64,000 nucleotides of DNA from Clostridia bacterium UC5.1-1D2. Lineage in GTDB: Bacteria; Bacillota; Clostridia; Lachnospirales; Lachnospiraceae. A program made the position numbers and the translations under genes. Position 1 is the first letter of the stretch. Every line of letters begins with the position of its first letter. The notes under the pieces were generated by a model that ran no database searches, had not been told where the DNA came from, and was given only the letters and a program-made list of their open reading frames with translations. Location: assembly GCA_001304855.1 (NCBI GenBank), contig BBZN01000013.1, positions 58,971 through 122,970 on the forward strand, written 5' to 3'. Shown one piece after another: positions 44,033 through 53,988 of this stretch.

Positions 44033-45038
44033 ATGAAGAAGACAATTGCAGCATTATTAACACTGTCTATGTTGGCGGCAGCTCTCAGCGGATGTTCCAA
44101 AGAGTCCGGTGCGGCAGCTCAGAAGGACCTGGAAACCGGAGGAGAATATTGAGTTTATCTGCCAGTCCTCGGCAGGAGGGGGAAGCGATTTGATGGCAAG
44201 GTCCATTGCCCAGTACATGAAGTCGGAAGGCATCATTGAGGAGCCCATTGTTGTGGATAACATCACAGGTTCCGGCGGTGTGAAGGCATTTACCTACACG
44301 CTGGAAAAAAAGGGAAGCGCTTACAACTGGCAGACGGTTAACAGCAACTTTTTTACAGCTCCAATCTCCGGGAACATCAAACAGGATTACAGGGATTACA
44401 CATTGCTGGCTGTTATCGGCGTGGACCCCAACGTGCTCTGCGTGCCATACGACAGCCCGTTCCAGACCTTTGATGATATAGTGGAGGCGGCGAAAGCAGA
44501 GCCTGGAAAATACAGTATCTCCATCGGCGGCGCCGGTTCTTCAGGAGCCTGCATCACCATTATGTTGCAGCAGGAGGTTGGCATTGAGCTGAATCAGATA
44601 CCCTTTGAAGGCGGAGCAGACGGGCTTACAGCTGTGATGGGCGGCCAGGTGGATATGGGATGGCAGGGAATTGCCGAGCTGGTAGGCCCCTGGGAGAATA
44701 AGCTTTTAAGACCGATCGCCATAGCTGAGGAAAACCGCGTAGATGCGCTGCCCGACATTCCGACTCTGAAGGAACTGGGATACGACGTCATTTTCTCTGT
44801 TCCGAGAGCCATCGTAGGACCGCCTGATATGCCCCAGGAGGCGTATGAGTTCTATTGCGAAGCCTTTGAGAAATTAAATGCATCTGAGAAGTGGCAGAAG
44901 GAATACATAGAAGCCAATTACATTATTCCGAAAACGGCTGTGGGCAAGGACTGCGAGGCCATATTTAAAGACTTCCACAGCGATACCTATGAATTATACG
45001 ACGTAATGGGACTGGCTGTCAGTGATCCGATCCAGTAA
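44033..45038 (+). CDS. tctC: Tripartite tricarboxylate transporter binding lipoprotein, TctC family (one frame break)
   Basis: Extracytoplasmic solute receptor of the TTT transporter. ATG 44033 follows AAGGAGGAAG. A lipoprotein signal ends in the lipobox LSGC (MKKTIAALLTLSMLAAALSGCSKES). One G is extra near 44143: GAAACCGAGGAG gives ETEENIEFICQSSAGGGSDLMARSIAQYM, the family start of the mature domain. Also typical are ITGSGGVKAF, GAGSSGACITIMLQQE and GADGLTAVMGGQVDMGWQGIAEL. Restored length is 334 residues. Ligands of this family are carboxylates; the specific one cannot be read from the sequence. Confidence 0.88.
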
Positions 45039-45061
45039 CCCACAGCAGGAGGTGTAATGGT

Positions 45062-45514
45062 ATGGATTTGGTATTGGGGATCGTCAGTATTGTGCTGAGC
45101 GTGATTGTGTTTGTTGTTTCCTTTAACTACGACAATTATATGTATGATGTAGTGGGAGGAGGCGGTTTCCCCAAAATGCTGGCTGTAATTATTATTCTTT
45201 GCAGTCTTGGAATGATAGGTCAGTATATTGCAGACAGAAAACATAAAAAGCCTGAGAAGGAGACGAAGCCTGAGCAGAAGGGGAACAGCAGGGCCGCAAT
45301 TTCGCTTACGGCAGGCGTTCTGGTGTATATATTAGCCCTGGAGACAGTGGGTTATCTGGTATGTACGGTGATATTGGTAGGATTTTTATTGTGGGTTCAG
45401 AAGGTGCGTAATCCAAAAGTGCTGTTGGCTTCCACCTGTACTATCTGCGGATTTTTATATGTAATATTTGTACTGGTTCTTAAAGTCAAACTGCCCACAG
45501 GTTTTTTAATATAG
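45062..45514 (+). CDS. tctB: Tripartite tricarboxylate transporter small membrane protein, TctB family
   Basis: The small four-helix membrane subunit of TTT transporters, 150 residues, intact. Hydrophobic segments are visible: LVLGIVSIVLSVIVFVVSF, MLAVIIILCSLGMIGQYIA, AAISLTAGVLVYILALETVGYLVCTVILVGFLLW and the last one ending KVKLPTGFLI. CAGGAGGTG precedes the ATG. It is 23 nt after tctC and 13 nt before tctA. Confidence 0.85.
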   Translation: MDLVLGIVSIVLSVIVFVVSFNYDNYMYDVVGGGGFPKMLAVIIILCSLGMIGQYIADRKHKKPEKETKPEQKGNSRAAISLTAGVLVYILALETVGYLVCTVILVGFLLWVQKVRNPKVLLASTCTICGFLYVIFVLVLKVKLPTGFLI

Positions 45515-45527
45515 GGAGGTAGAAACA

Positions 45528-47002
45528 GTGTTACAAAGTTTATGGATTGGAATACAGACCGCATTCGGCCCTATGGCGCTGTTGTGTACGGCCCTGGGAG
45601 TGGCGGTGGGCATTCTGGGGGCGCCATGCCGGGCATCAATGCGTCCATTACAACCGCTCTGCTGCTTCCGTTTACATACTCCATGGAGCCCACCCAGGCC
45701 CTTATGCTTCTGACCGGCGTGTACATCGGCGTCAACTACGGCGGCTCCATACCCGCATCTTAATCGGAACTCCGGGCACTCCCTCTGCGGGAGCCACCCT
45801 TTTAGACGGCCATCCCATGAGGATGCAGGGAAAGGCCAGCCTGGCCCTGAATGTATCCCTGACGGCCAGCACCATCGGTAACCTGGTCAGCGGCATAGTC
45901 CTTGTGGCCATCGCCCTGCCCATTGCCAAGGCGGCCCTTCGGTTCGGCCCTGCGGAGTATTTCAGTCTCGGCGTGCTGGGACTTACGCTCATTGCAGGCC
46001 TTACGGAGAAAAATGTTATAAAAGGCCTCTTTGCAGCCTCCCTCGGCCTCTTTTTGTCCACTGTGGGGGCGGACGAATTCCTGGGCAGGCCCAGGTTTGC
46101 ATTTGGAAGCATAGATTTGGCCCAGGGCGTTGACCTGGTGCCGGCTATGATGGGGCTTTTTGCCATGGGCATGATGATCAAGGATTTCTGGAAGCCTCAG
46201 GATCTGGACAGCAATAAGGAGAAGATAAAACTTTCCCTGCTGCCCCTGGACGTTTTTAAGAAAATATTCCCTATCAGCCTGTTTTCAGGCGTGCTGGGAA
46301 CCTTTATCGGCGCTTTGCCCGGAGCGGGGGCTTCCGTTGCCAGCTTTATATCCTATAATCAGGTAAAGTCCATGTCCAAGGAGCCGGAAAAGTTCGGCAC
46401 AGGCTGTGTGGAGGGAGTTGCGGCTGCAGAGGCGTCCAATAACGGCGTCACAGGCGGCGCCCTGATACCTATGCTGGGGCTGGGAATCCCTGGATCCGGA
46501 ACAACGGCAATTATCCTCAGCGCCATGATTATTCACGGAATTGTGCCGGGGCCCAACCTTTTTATCAGCAAGCCGGAGATCCCCTATGGCCTTTTTATCG
46601 CAGTGTTTACAGGAACCCTGTTTATGTATCTGCTGGGACTTCTCTATACCCGCATGTTCCTGAAGGTGATAATGCTGCCTCAGGAGATTCTCAATACGGC
46701 TATCGTAGCCATTGTGCTCACAGGAGCCTATGCGGTGCAGCGGGATACCTTTGATCTATGGGTTGTATTTGTTCTGGGGATCGTAAGTTTTTCCTGAGGC
46801 GTGTGAAGGTGCCTATTACTCCTCTGGTATTGGGGCTGGTGCTGGGCGCTACGGTAGAGCGTTCACTGCGGCGTGCACTGACTCTTTCAGGGGAAGCTGG
46901 AGCACCTTCTTCACCAGGCCTCTGAGCGCGGTTTTGCTCATAGGCGCAATCTTTATGCTGGGATGGACAATTTACAGATCCCATAAATTTTCTAAGAAAT
47001 AG
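45528..47002 (+). CDS. tctA: Tripartite tricarboxylate transporter large membrane protein, TctA family (four frame breaks)
   Basis: The large transport subunit. GTG 45528 lies behind AGGGAGG. Four single bases are missing, near 45620, 45761, 46792 and 46891. Corrected, the protein reads GVAVGILGGAMPGINASITTALLLPFTYSMEPTQALMLLTGVYIGVNYGGSIPASLIGTPGTPSAGATLLDG, the family signature. The second half has GTFIGALPGAGASVASFISYNQVKSMSKEPEKFGTG and GVTGGALIPMLGLGIPGSGTTAIIL. It ends YRSHKFSKK at 47002. Restored length is 492 residues with about twelve membrane helices. The density of breaks reflects local sequence quality. Confidence 0.88.
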
Positions 47003-47044
47003 ATGGATAGACGCCAAGAGCCTATTACAAGGAGGAGACATAAA

Positions 47045-48917
47045 ATGGAAAAATTATTTACCCCCATTAAGCTGGGGGATGTTGAGATGAAAAACCGGGT
47101 GATTCTTCCTTCTATGTGCGTGCATTTTTGCGAAAAGGACGGACATATGAACGACTGCTTCCGGGAGTATGTGAGAAGGCGTGCGGCAGGAGGAGCAGGG
47201 CTTTTAATCATACCTGGCAGCCCTCACGGAAAACCAGCGCCGGGCGTCCGGCTCTGTCGGACGACTCCTATATCCCGGACTGGAGGCAACTGGCGGATAT
47301 AGTCCATCAGTACGGAGCTAAATTGTTCTGCCAGCTTCATCCTGCAAAACATCAGGCAGGCAGAGGCCATGCGGTGGAGAAGCCTTCGGATTTTACACAG
47401 GAGGAACTGGACGGACTGATTGAGAGCTACGCACAGTGCGCTCTGCGGTGTAAGAAAGCAGGAGTGGACGGCGTGGATATACACGGCGCTCATGCCCATG
47501 AGATCGCCCTTTTTATGTCTGAGTTTTACAATGACAGAACCGACCGTTACGGCGGAAGCATAGAAGGGCGGGCCCTGTTCCCCGCTCAGATTGTAAAGGC
47601 CATCAAAGAAGCCTGCGGCCCGGGCTTTCCCGTGATATTCAGAATCAGCGGAACGGAACTGGTGGAAGGGGGGCGTACGGTACAGGAGACAGGAGAGATT
47701 CCAGGGTGCTGGAGGCGGCGGGGGCGGACGCTATCCACGTTTCCATCGGCATGCCTGAATCCGGAGGTTATATCTCTGCCACCATGGATGTGGAGGACTG
47801 TTTCAATGTGGAGAATGCGGCTGTTATCAAGGAGTATGTAAAGATACCGGTCATTGCAGTAAACCGCATTGTGGATATTAAGGAAGCTGTGGATGTGGTG
47901 GAACAGGGCAAGGCCGATATGGTTTCCATGGCCAGAGCTCAGCTGGCGGATCCGGAGCTGGTGAATAAGTACCTGGGTCTGAACAAGGAACCGGTATATC
48001 GCTGCATCGGGTGCAACCAGGGCTGCAAAGACAAAAAAGCCAGAAAGAAGATTACATGTATGCAGAATCCGCTTCTGGGAAGGGAGGAGCTGGTTCATTT
48101 CCTTCCTGCCACTGAGGAGGAGAAGAAAAAGAAAATACTGATCGCGGGAGCCGGGCCGGCCGGCCTGGAGCTGGCCTGCAATCTGGCAAGGAGAGGCCTG
48201 ACGCCTGAAATATATGACAAGGAGCCTGTTCCCGGAGGCCTGGTCAATTTATCGGCGCTGGCGCCCTGCAAGAAGAATATGCTGAGCCTGATTAAGAGCC
48301 GTGTAGAGTTTTTGGCCTGGAATGGAATCCGGGTTCAATGTGGAGTGGAGGTGACTCCCCAATTTGTAAAAGAGAAAAATCCCCATGTCCTTGTAGTGGC
48401 CACAGGAAGCAGGCCGGCAGTACCCGAGATTCCGGGAATCCATGGGGAGGGAGTGATAACCGGGGATGAAGCCCTGACTGCAGGGGGCATTACAGGCAGA
48501 CATGTGGTGGTGCTGGGAGCCGGGCTTATCGGCTGCGAGGTGGCCGATTATCTGGCCGAGTCGGGAAACCGGATTACCATTGTGGATGTGGCGGCTGAGG
48601 CTGCCTCCTCCCTCAATGCGTTCCGGCGGAACTTTATGCTTAAACGGATGAGCCGGTACTCCATAGAGTGGATGCTGGAGGCTCAGATTACAGATGTTTC
48701 CCTTCCAAGGGTTAAGGTATTACAACAAGGAGAGGAAAAGACAATCGAGGATGCGGATCTGCTTGTGGTTGCCGCAGGAAGGCGGCCGGTGAGAGCGCTG
48801 GCGGATGGGACTGCAGAGGGAAGAAAGGTGCTGGTGCTGGGAGATGCGCAGGAAATCGGCACTGCGCTTAACGCCATCTACAATTCTGTGGAGCCGGCCC
48901 TTCAAATCTTCGATTAA
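47045..48917 (+). CDS. Enoate-reductase-type FMN/4Fe-4S/FAD oxidoreductase (two frame breaks)
   Basis: A 624-residue enzyme of the old-yellow-enzyme/2,4-dienoyl-CoA reductase/2-enoate reductase type. The N-terminal TIM barrel binds FMN (MEKLFTPIKLGDVEMKNRVILPSM; VDIHGAHAHEIALFMSEFYNDRTDRYGGSIEGR). A 4Fe-4S site is CIGCNQGCKDKK...TC. The C-terminal half binds FAD and NAD(P)H (ILIAGAGPAGLELACNLARRGL; VVVLGAGLIGCEVADYLAESG). Two bases are missing near 47243 and 47690. Such enzymes reduce C=C bonds of unsaturated acids or thioesters with NADH. ATG 47045 follows AAGGAGGAG, 42 nt after tctA. Confidence 0.88.
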
Positions 48918-48929
48918 CAGGTGTATATT

Positions 48930-50126
48930 ATGGCAACAATTGTAGAGAAAATTTTCAGCAGCCATGCAGGGGAAACGGTGAAGGCCGGAGAGCTGGTCAT
49001 GGTATGTGTGGACGCGAGCCTGGTTCAGGATATGAACGGGCCGTCCACCATCAAAAACTTTGAATCCTTTGCAGAGAAGGTGATGTCCCCGGAAAAACAT
49101 CTCTTTTCACTGGATCATTTTTCGCCCAGCTCCTCCATACAGGCGGCCAATAACCATCGGAAAATGCGGCAGTTTGTGAAGAAACACGGTATCGGCCATA
49201 TTGTGGAGGAGGGCTGCGGCGTGGGACACCAGCGCATGGTGGAGTCCGGGCTTGTAAAGCCGGGGGGAATCATTGTGGGAACGGATTCCCACTGCTGCCA
49301 TTACGGTGTGCTCAATGCCTTCAGCACAGGCATCGGCGCGTCGGAGGAGGCTATCGTTCTGGCCAGCGACAAATGCTGGTTCAAGGTGCCGGAAACCATA
49401 CGGGTGGAGTTTACAGGCTCCTTAAATCCAGGTGTTACCTCCAAGGATCTGGTCCTGGTGATGATCCGCAAGCTGACTCAGGCAGGAGCCATCTACCAGT
49501 GTCTGGAATTCGGGGGAGACACCATTGAATCCCTGTCCATTGACGACAGGGCGGCCATCTGCAATATGGCGGTGGAGGCGGGTGCAAAGGGCGCGATTAT
49601 GCCCTATGACCGTGTTCTGGAGCAATGGCTGGAGAGCAGAGGAATGGAAACAGGGGGCGGCGTGGCCCCGGATGAGGATGCCAGATATGCAAGAAGGCTG
49701 GTCATCGATGTGAACTCCATTACTCCGGTGGTGGCGGTGCCGCCCGACATCGATCAGGTAGTTCCCGTGGACTCCATCGGAAAACAAAAGGTCCATGAGG
49801 TGGTCATAGGCGGGTGCACCAATGGGAGGTATACGGATTTTGCCCAGGCCGCAGCCATATTAAAGGGCAGGAAGATCGCCCCCGGCGTGCGTCTGGTTAT
49901 AGCCCCGGCGTCCAGGGAGATTGCAGGAAAAATGCTGGAGACAGGGGTTTACAGCGACCTGCTGTATGCAGGAGCCACCATACTTCCGCCCTGCTGCGGC
50001 CCGTGTACAGGCATTACAGGAGGGCTAATCGGAGACAACGAGGTGGTCTTTGCCACAGCTAACCGGAATATGCCGGGCAGAATGGGAAGCCAGAAGGGAA
50101 AGGTGTTTATCGGTTCCCTGTGGTAG
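48930..50126 (+). CDS. LeuC/aconitase-family hydro-lyase, large subunit
   Basis: Large subunit of a 4Fe-4S dehydratase, 398 residues, intact. The start ATG 48930 (MATIVEKIFSSHAGETVKAGELVMVCVD) gives the HACN/LeuC-type N-terminus. The cluster ligands are in VIGGCTNGRYTDF and PPCCGPCTGITGG, and substrate-site phrases are VGTDSHCCHYG and FSTGIGASEEA. Similar two-subunit enzymes hydrate isopropylmaleate, homoaconitate, citraconate or dimethylmaleate. No leuA or leuB is adjacent, and the transporter context favours a catabolic dicarboxylate or tricarboxylate role over leucine synthesis. The small subunit follows after 49 nt. Confidence 0.88.
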   Translation: MATIVEKIFSSHAGETVKAGELVMVCVDASLVQDMNGPSTIKNFESFAEKVMSPEKHLFSLDHFSPSSSIQAANNHRKMRQFVKKHGIGHIVEEGCGVGHQRMVESGLVKPGGIIVGTDSHCCHYGVLNAFSTGIGASEEAIVLASDKCWFKVPETIRVEFTGSLNPGVTSKDLVLVMIRKLTQAGAIYQCLEFGGDTIESLSIDDRAAICNMAVEAGAKGAIMPYDRVLEQWLESRGMETGGGVAPDEDARYARRLVIDVNSITPVVAVPPDIDQVVPVDSIGKQKVHEVVIGGCTNGRYTDFAQAAAILKGRKIAPGVRLVIAPASREIAGKMLETGVYSDLLYAGATILPPCCGPCTGITGGLIGDNEVVFATANRNMPGRMGSQKGKVFIGSLW

Positions 50127-50175
50127 CCGCCTATTCCGCTTTGGCAGGGATAATTACAGCTAAGGAGCAGGAGGA

Positions 50176-50658
50176 ATGTTAAAAGGCAGAGCGCGTATTT
50201 TAGGAGACAATATAAGCGGGGATTACATAATCAGCAAGGAGTATATACGGGCCGGATATCCTCTGGAGGAGATGGTTAAGTATCTGTTCCAGGTGCCCAG
50301 GCCGGATTTGGGCCCCACCCTCCGGCCGGGGGATATCATAGTGGGCGGCTGGAATTTCGGCTGCGGTTCCTCCAGGGAGTTTGTGATGCTTCTTTTAAAA
50401 GAGGCGAAGATAGACTGCGTAATCGCCAAGTCCTTTGCCAGAGGATTTTTCAGATCCTGCATCAACCAGGGTATTATGCCTGTGGAGTGCGATATTAACG
50501 CGGCAGAGTATGATGAAATTACGGTGGATACGGAGAAGGGAATGATTAAGGTGAACGGCCATAAGGAATATGAATTCCAGAAGCTGCCGGTTTTGATGAA
50601 CAATATCATCCTTGAAGGAGGATTGATCCCCTACTATGTAAAGCATCAGGGATTGTAA
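50176..50658 (+). CDS. LeuD/aconitase-family hydro-lyase, small subunit
   Basis: Swivelling small subunit that closes the active site of the hydro-lyase, 160 residues, intact. The family phrases are GRARILGDNISGDYIIS at the start, GGWNFGCGSSREFVMLLLKEA and IAKSFARGFFRSCINQGIMPV. The loop after GDNIS that reads the substrate side group differs from what I recall of classical LeuD. Its specificity therefore cannot be assumed to be isopropylmalate. GCAGGAGGA precedes the ATG. It is the last gene before a terminator shared with the convergent regulator. Confidence 0.88.
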   Translation: MLKGRARILGDNISGDYIISKEYIRAGYPLEEMVKYLFQVPRPDLGPTLRPGDIIVGGWNFGCGSSREFVMLLLKEAKIDCVIAKSFARGFFRSCINQGIMPVECDINAAEYDEITVDTEKGMIKVNGHKEYEFQKLPVLMNNIILEGGLIPYYVKHQGL

Positions 50659-50677
50659 TCTATATATCTATAAAATA

Positions 50678-50736
50678 AACTATCAAATTCTGCCAGATGG
50701 ATGGGAGCCCGGAAAAGCAGGTTTGATAGTTTTTTA
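50678..50736. terminator. Bidirectional terminator
   Basis: AACTATCAAA (50678-50687) pairs with TTTGATAGTT (50722-50731), enclosing CTGC/GCAG; TTTTTA follows on the plus strand. It lies between the hydro-lyase operon and the convergent XRE gene, whose stop it overlaps. Confidence 0.8.
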
Positions 50737-51006
50737 TTGCTTCCTCAACTTGGAGGAACTCTCGGCCCCTTCCGTGTCGGAGCCGTCCACATGGATGTCG
50801 TTAAACAGAATCAGCTCATCGGGATTCAGCTCCAGAAAATCGCAGAGCCGGATAAATGTGGTGGCTAAAGGCGTCTTTCCGCTGAGGTACTGGTGAATCT
50901 TTGGCTTGGAAACACCGGAGAGCTGGGCCAACTCGGTAAGGGTTTTAATATCCTTATCAATCATCCGTTTGCGGATGGTTTTGGAATCTACCGTTATTTT
51001 GGTCAC
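50734..51006 (-). CDS. XRE-family helix-turn-helix regulator
   Basis: A 90-residue single-domain DNA-binding protein. GTG 51006 behind GCAGGTGATATA gives MTKITVDSKTIRKRMIDKDIKTL; an upstream in-frame ATG (51051) lacks a ribosome binding site. The helix-turn-helix is LTELAQLSGVSKPKIHQYLSGKTPLATTFIRLCDFLELNPDEL. No sensor domain is attached. It has a consensus promoter and is convergent with the hydro-lyase operon. It could regulate that operon, but the position alone does not show this. Confidence 0.82.
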   Translation of the reverse strand: MTKITVDSKTIRKRMIDKDIKTLTELAQLSGVSKPKIHQYLSGKTPLATTFIRLCDFLELNPDELILFNDIHVDGSDTEGAESSSKLRKQ

Positions 51007-51061
51007 TATATCACCTGCCTTATGTAAAGTGTATTGAATGGAAGTATTCATACCTCACCCT

Positions 51062-51090
51062 ATTATAAGTGCTTTTGTCAGTGATGTCAA
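51062..51090 (-). promoter_or_regulatory. Consensus promoter for the XRE regulator
   Basis: On the minus strand exact TTGACA (51085-51090), 17-bp spacer, exact TATAAT (51062-51067). Confidence 0.85.
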
Positions 51091-51137
51091 GCTGGTGTGG
51101 ACCGGGTTTTGCACCCGGAAAAATCCATAAAAAACGG

Positions 51138-51166
51138 TTGCATTTAAAATAAAAGTGTGCTAATAT
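51138..51166 (+). promoter_or_regulatory. Promoter for the ACT protein and hom
   Basis: TTGCAT (51138-51143), 17-bp spacer, TAATAT (51161-51166), divergent from the XRE promoter 48 bp away. Confidence 0.7.
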
Positions 51167-51230
51167 CTTCCACATGAGCACATATGTATTCGTTATGCGG
51201 ACATAAAACCGAAGGGTGAAAGGATAGAAG

Positions 51231-51674
51231 ATGGAAGACAAAAGCAAATACTTTGTGGTGAAGCAGAAGGCGGTGCCTGAGGTACTCTTAAAGGTGGTGG
51301 AGGCCAAGAAGCTCCTGGAGTCAGAGCGGGCGCTTACAGTTCAGGAGGCCACAGATAAGGTGGGAATCAGCCGGAGCTCCTTTTATAAGTATAAGGACGA
51401 TATTTTCCCCTTCTATGACAACACTAAGGGCAAGACCATCACGCTGGTGGTGCAGATGGCCGACGAGCAGGGCCTGCTCAGCGACCTTCTCCATGTGGTG
51501 GCTGTTTACAGGGCCAACATCCTTACCATCCATCAAAGTATTCCGGTTAACGGCGTAGCTACTCTCACCCTCAGCGTGGAGGTAAGAGACAACACAGGAA
51601 ATGTCTCCAGCATGATAGAAGAAATAGAGGTGCTGGACGGCATACATTATGTAAAGATTCTGGCAAGAGAGTAG
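51231..51674 (+). CDS. ACT-domain protein upstream of hom
   Basis: A 147-residue protein with an N-terminal helix-turn-helix-like part (EARKLLESERALTVQEATDKVGISRSSFYKYKDDIFPF-type) and a C-terminal ACT domain (TITLVVQMADEQGLLSDLLHVVAVYRANILTIHQSIPVNGVATLTLSVEV). Proteins of this type commonly precede homoserine dehydrogenase in clostridia and are thought to sense amino acids; their mechanism is unclear. AAAGGATAGAAG precedes the ATG. hom follows after 40 nt. Confidence 0.85.
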   Translation: MEDKSKYFVVKQKAVPEVLLKVVEAKKLLESERALTVQEATDKVGISRSSFYKYKDDIFPFYDNTKGKTITLVVQMADEQGLLSDLLHVVAVYRANILTIHQSIPVNGVATLTLSVEVRDNTGNVSSMIEEIEVLDGIHYVKILARE

Positions 51675-51714
51675 TATAAAAAGGGCAAATATAAAAATAG
51701 GAGCGTAATGTATT

Positions 51715-52957
51715 ATGATTAAGACAGCGGTTTTAGGATATGGGACCATCGGTTCAGGGGTTGTGGAGATTCTGGATAAGAACAGGGACGTCATTGCAAA
51801 GCAGGCGGGACAGGAAGTGGGATTAAAGTATGTGCTGGATTTGAGGGAGTTCCCCGACAGTCCGGTGGCGGATAAGATTGTCCATGACTTTAAGCTGATT
51901 GAGGAGGATCCGGAAGTAAGGATTGTGGTGGAGACAATGGGCGGGCTGAATCCGGCCTATCCCTTTGTGAAGGCCAGCCTTTTGTCCGGCAAACATGTGG
52001 TCACCTCCAACAAGGCTCTGGTAGCTGCTTACGGAACGGAGCTCCTTGCCATTGCCAGGGAGAAGAAGGTGAATTTCTTCTTTGAGGCAAGCGTAGGCGG
52101 CGGTATTCCCATTATCCGGCCTCTTTACAGATGCCTTATGGGGGAGCGGATTGAGGAGATTACCGGAATCTTAAACGGCACAACCAACTTTATCCTTACC
52201 AAGATGGATAAAGAAGGAGAGTCCTTTGAAAATGCGCTGAAGGAGGCTCAGAATCTGGGCTATGCAGAGCGGAACCCGGAAGCGACGTGGAGGGGCATGA
52301 TACCTGCCGCAAGATTGCCATTCTCACAGCTATGGCAACCGGCCGGGAAGTGAATTACGAGGATATTTACACAGAGGGAATCACCAAAATCACAGACATC
52401 GACTTCAAATATGCGGAGAAGATGGGAACTTCCGTAAAGCTTTCGGAACCAGCCGCATAAAGGACGGGAAGGTGACAGCTTTCGTTGCTCCTGTGATGAT
52501 TCAGAAGAATAATCCCCTTTATTCTGTCAATGATGTATTTAACGGAATTATGGTGAAGGGAAATATGCTGGGCACTTCCATGTTCTACGGCAGCGGCGCG
52601 GGAAAGCTTCCCACAGCCAGCGCAGTGGTTGCAGATATCATCGAGGCCTCCCAAAACCTGGAGCAGAACGTGGCCCTGGGCTGGGGGGCAGAGCGGCAGC
52701 CTATAGAGCCCATGGACCAGGCCCGGTTCCGCTACTTTGTCAGAGTGGCGGGCTCCTACCGGAATAAGGAGCTGGATATCAAACAGGCATTCGGAACGGT
52801 GGAGGTGGTGGAGCTTTACGGTATGGATGAATTTGCAGTGGTCACCTCTGAGATGTCCGAGGGTGAGTTTAAGGCGGCGGCAGCTGCCTATGACACCAAG
52901 GAGAGGTACAGATCCGACTACGGCATCAAGCAGATGATTCGTGCGGCGCTGCAGTAA
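51715..52957 (+). CDS. hom: Homoserine dehydrogenase (two frame breaks)
   Basis: Reduces aspartate semialdehyde to homoserine for threonine, methionine and isoleucine synthesis. It starts MIKTAVLGYGTIGSGVVEILDKNRD with the NAD(P) motif GYGTIGSG. Catalytic region: VVTSNKALVAAYG...FFEASVGGGIPIIRPL and ILNGTTNFILTKM. The C-terminus ends in an ACT-like domain (FRYFVRVAGSYRNKELDIKQAFG...DEFAVVTSEMSEGEFKAA). One G is missing near 52287 (corrected EADVEGHDTCRKIAIL) and one T near 52443 (KLFGTSRIKDG). Restored length is 414 residues. Confidence 0.92.
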
Positions 52958-52978
52958 AGGGCAGACAGAAAGGAAGCT

Positions 52979-53331
52979 ATGGTTCGTAATCTGATACAGC
53001 TTGCAGGGCAGGGATTTCCCTGCCTCTTTCAGCTTTTAACAGGGCTTTACTGCCCGGGATGCGGCGGCACCAGGGCTTTGAGGGCTATCGTTCATGGAGA
53101 GCTGCTTCTGAGCCTTCAGTATCATCCCTGGTACTCTATACGGCGGCGGTGACGGCAGTGGAGCTTTTAAGCCTGGCTGTGGCAAAGGCAACAAAAAACC
53201 CCAGATGGTATCTGGGGCATGAACTGTTTTTCGTGCACATTGCAGTTGTAATTGTAATTGCAAACTGGATTATAAAAAATATACTGCTGGTGTTTTTCGG
53301 CGTGGATCTTCTGCCTCTGTGGCATGGTTAG
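52979..53331 (+). CDS. DUF2752 membrane protein (one frame break)
   Basis: A small membrane protein with the DUF2752 hallmark YCPGCGGTRALRAIVHGELLLSLQYHP near residue 25, then two hydrophobic segments (TAAVTAVELLSLAVAKA; FVHIAVVIVIANWIIKNILLVFFGVD). ATG 52979 follows GAAAGGAAG. One base is missing near 53131. Restored length is 117 residues. A strong inverted repeat GGCAGGGA/TCCCTGCC (53007-53024) lies inside the first codons and could also act as the hom terminator. Function unknown; these often neighbour the DUF4190-type gene found here. Confidence 0.75.
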
Positions 53332-53353
53332 GAGTGGGCGGTTATAGCTCCGG

Positions 53354-53794
53354 TCAGGAAGGGTTGCCGGACAGATGGAACTGTTGGTTTAACTGCTCCT
53401 GTACCCGGTTAATCAGGTCGTTGAGCTGAGGCCCCTTTACCGGATCGCTGAGCGTTTCGTAGTAACCCACCAGCATCTGGAAGAAGAAAAATGTCAGGAC
53501 TATGGCCAGTACGCTTAATACAATGCCTACAATGGCCCGGGTGGTCATAGGCCGGCCGGGTCTTACGTCCACTTTTTTTGACATAACGGCAAGGATGATG
53601 CCCAGCACGCCGCAGATGAGCGGTAGGGGAACTGGCGCCGCTTATAAGGGATGCGGGGAGATAGAAAAAGCTGCAGATAAGCCTGTGATTCCGGCGATCA
53701 GCGCGCAGGTGGCATAACGGTCGGCAGACGTGGACGTATTGTTTGGCTGGTTGCCAGCAGTTGGTTTTTGATTTTTATAAGTATCATTCATCAT
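53354..53794 (-). CDS. DUF4190-like small membrane protein (two frame breaks)
   Basis: About 146 residues: a polar N-terminus (MMNDTYKNQKPTAGNQPNN), a first hydrophobic hairpin (ATCALIAGITGLICSFFYLPASLI, frame-corrected), CGVLGIILAVMSKKVDVRPGR, and a second hydrophobic segment (RAIVGIVLSVLAIVLTFFFFQMLVGYY). Two single-base errors between about 53600 and 53680 break the first half. The GxxGLxxS...CGxLGIxxA pattern is typical of DUF4190-like proteins. Convergent with the DUF2752 gene; function unknown. Confidence 0.6.
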
Positions 53795-53917
53795 TCTGAA
53801 TAAGTACCTCTCTCTGTTCTTTTAAAGGTTTTCCGGCTTCTTAATTGTGCTTCTGCTTATTTTATCACGAAACAGCCGCTCTGTCCAGATGCAGACAATT
53901 CCAATCTAACGTAAACC

Positions 53918-53946
53918 TTGCATAAGAGGTTTGGATGCACTATAAT
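53918..53946 (+). promoter_or_regulatory. tex promoter
   Basis: TTGCAT (53918-53923), 17-bp spacer, TATAAT (53941-53946), about 43 nt before the start codon. Confidence 0.8.
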
Positions 53947-53988
53947 ATAAAAGCTGGCACAAAATTACAAAGCGAGTGAGGGTATTTC

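Noticed and set aside
43828..44193. Plus-strand ORF of 121 residues before tctC
   Set aside because: It runs through the leader and out of frame over the tctC signal peptide, which is the supported reading.
48930..50658. Leucine-biosynthesis leuCD
   Set aside because: No leuA, leuB, ilv genes or T-box are adjacent, and the genes follow a carboxylate transporter and an enoate reductase; general hydro-lyase naming is safer.
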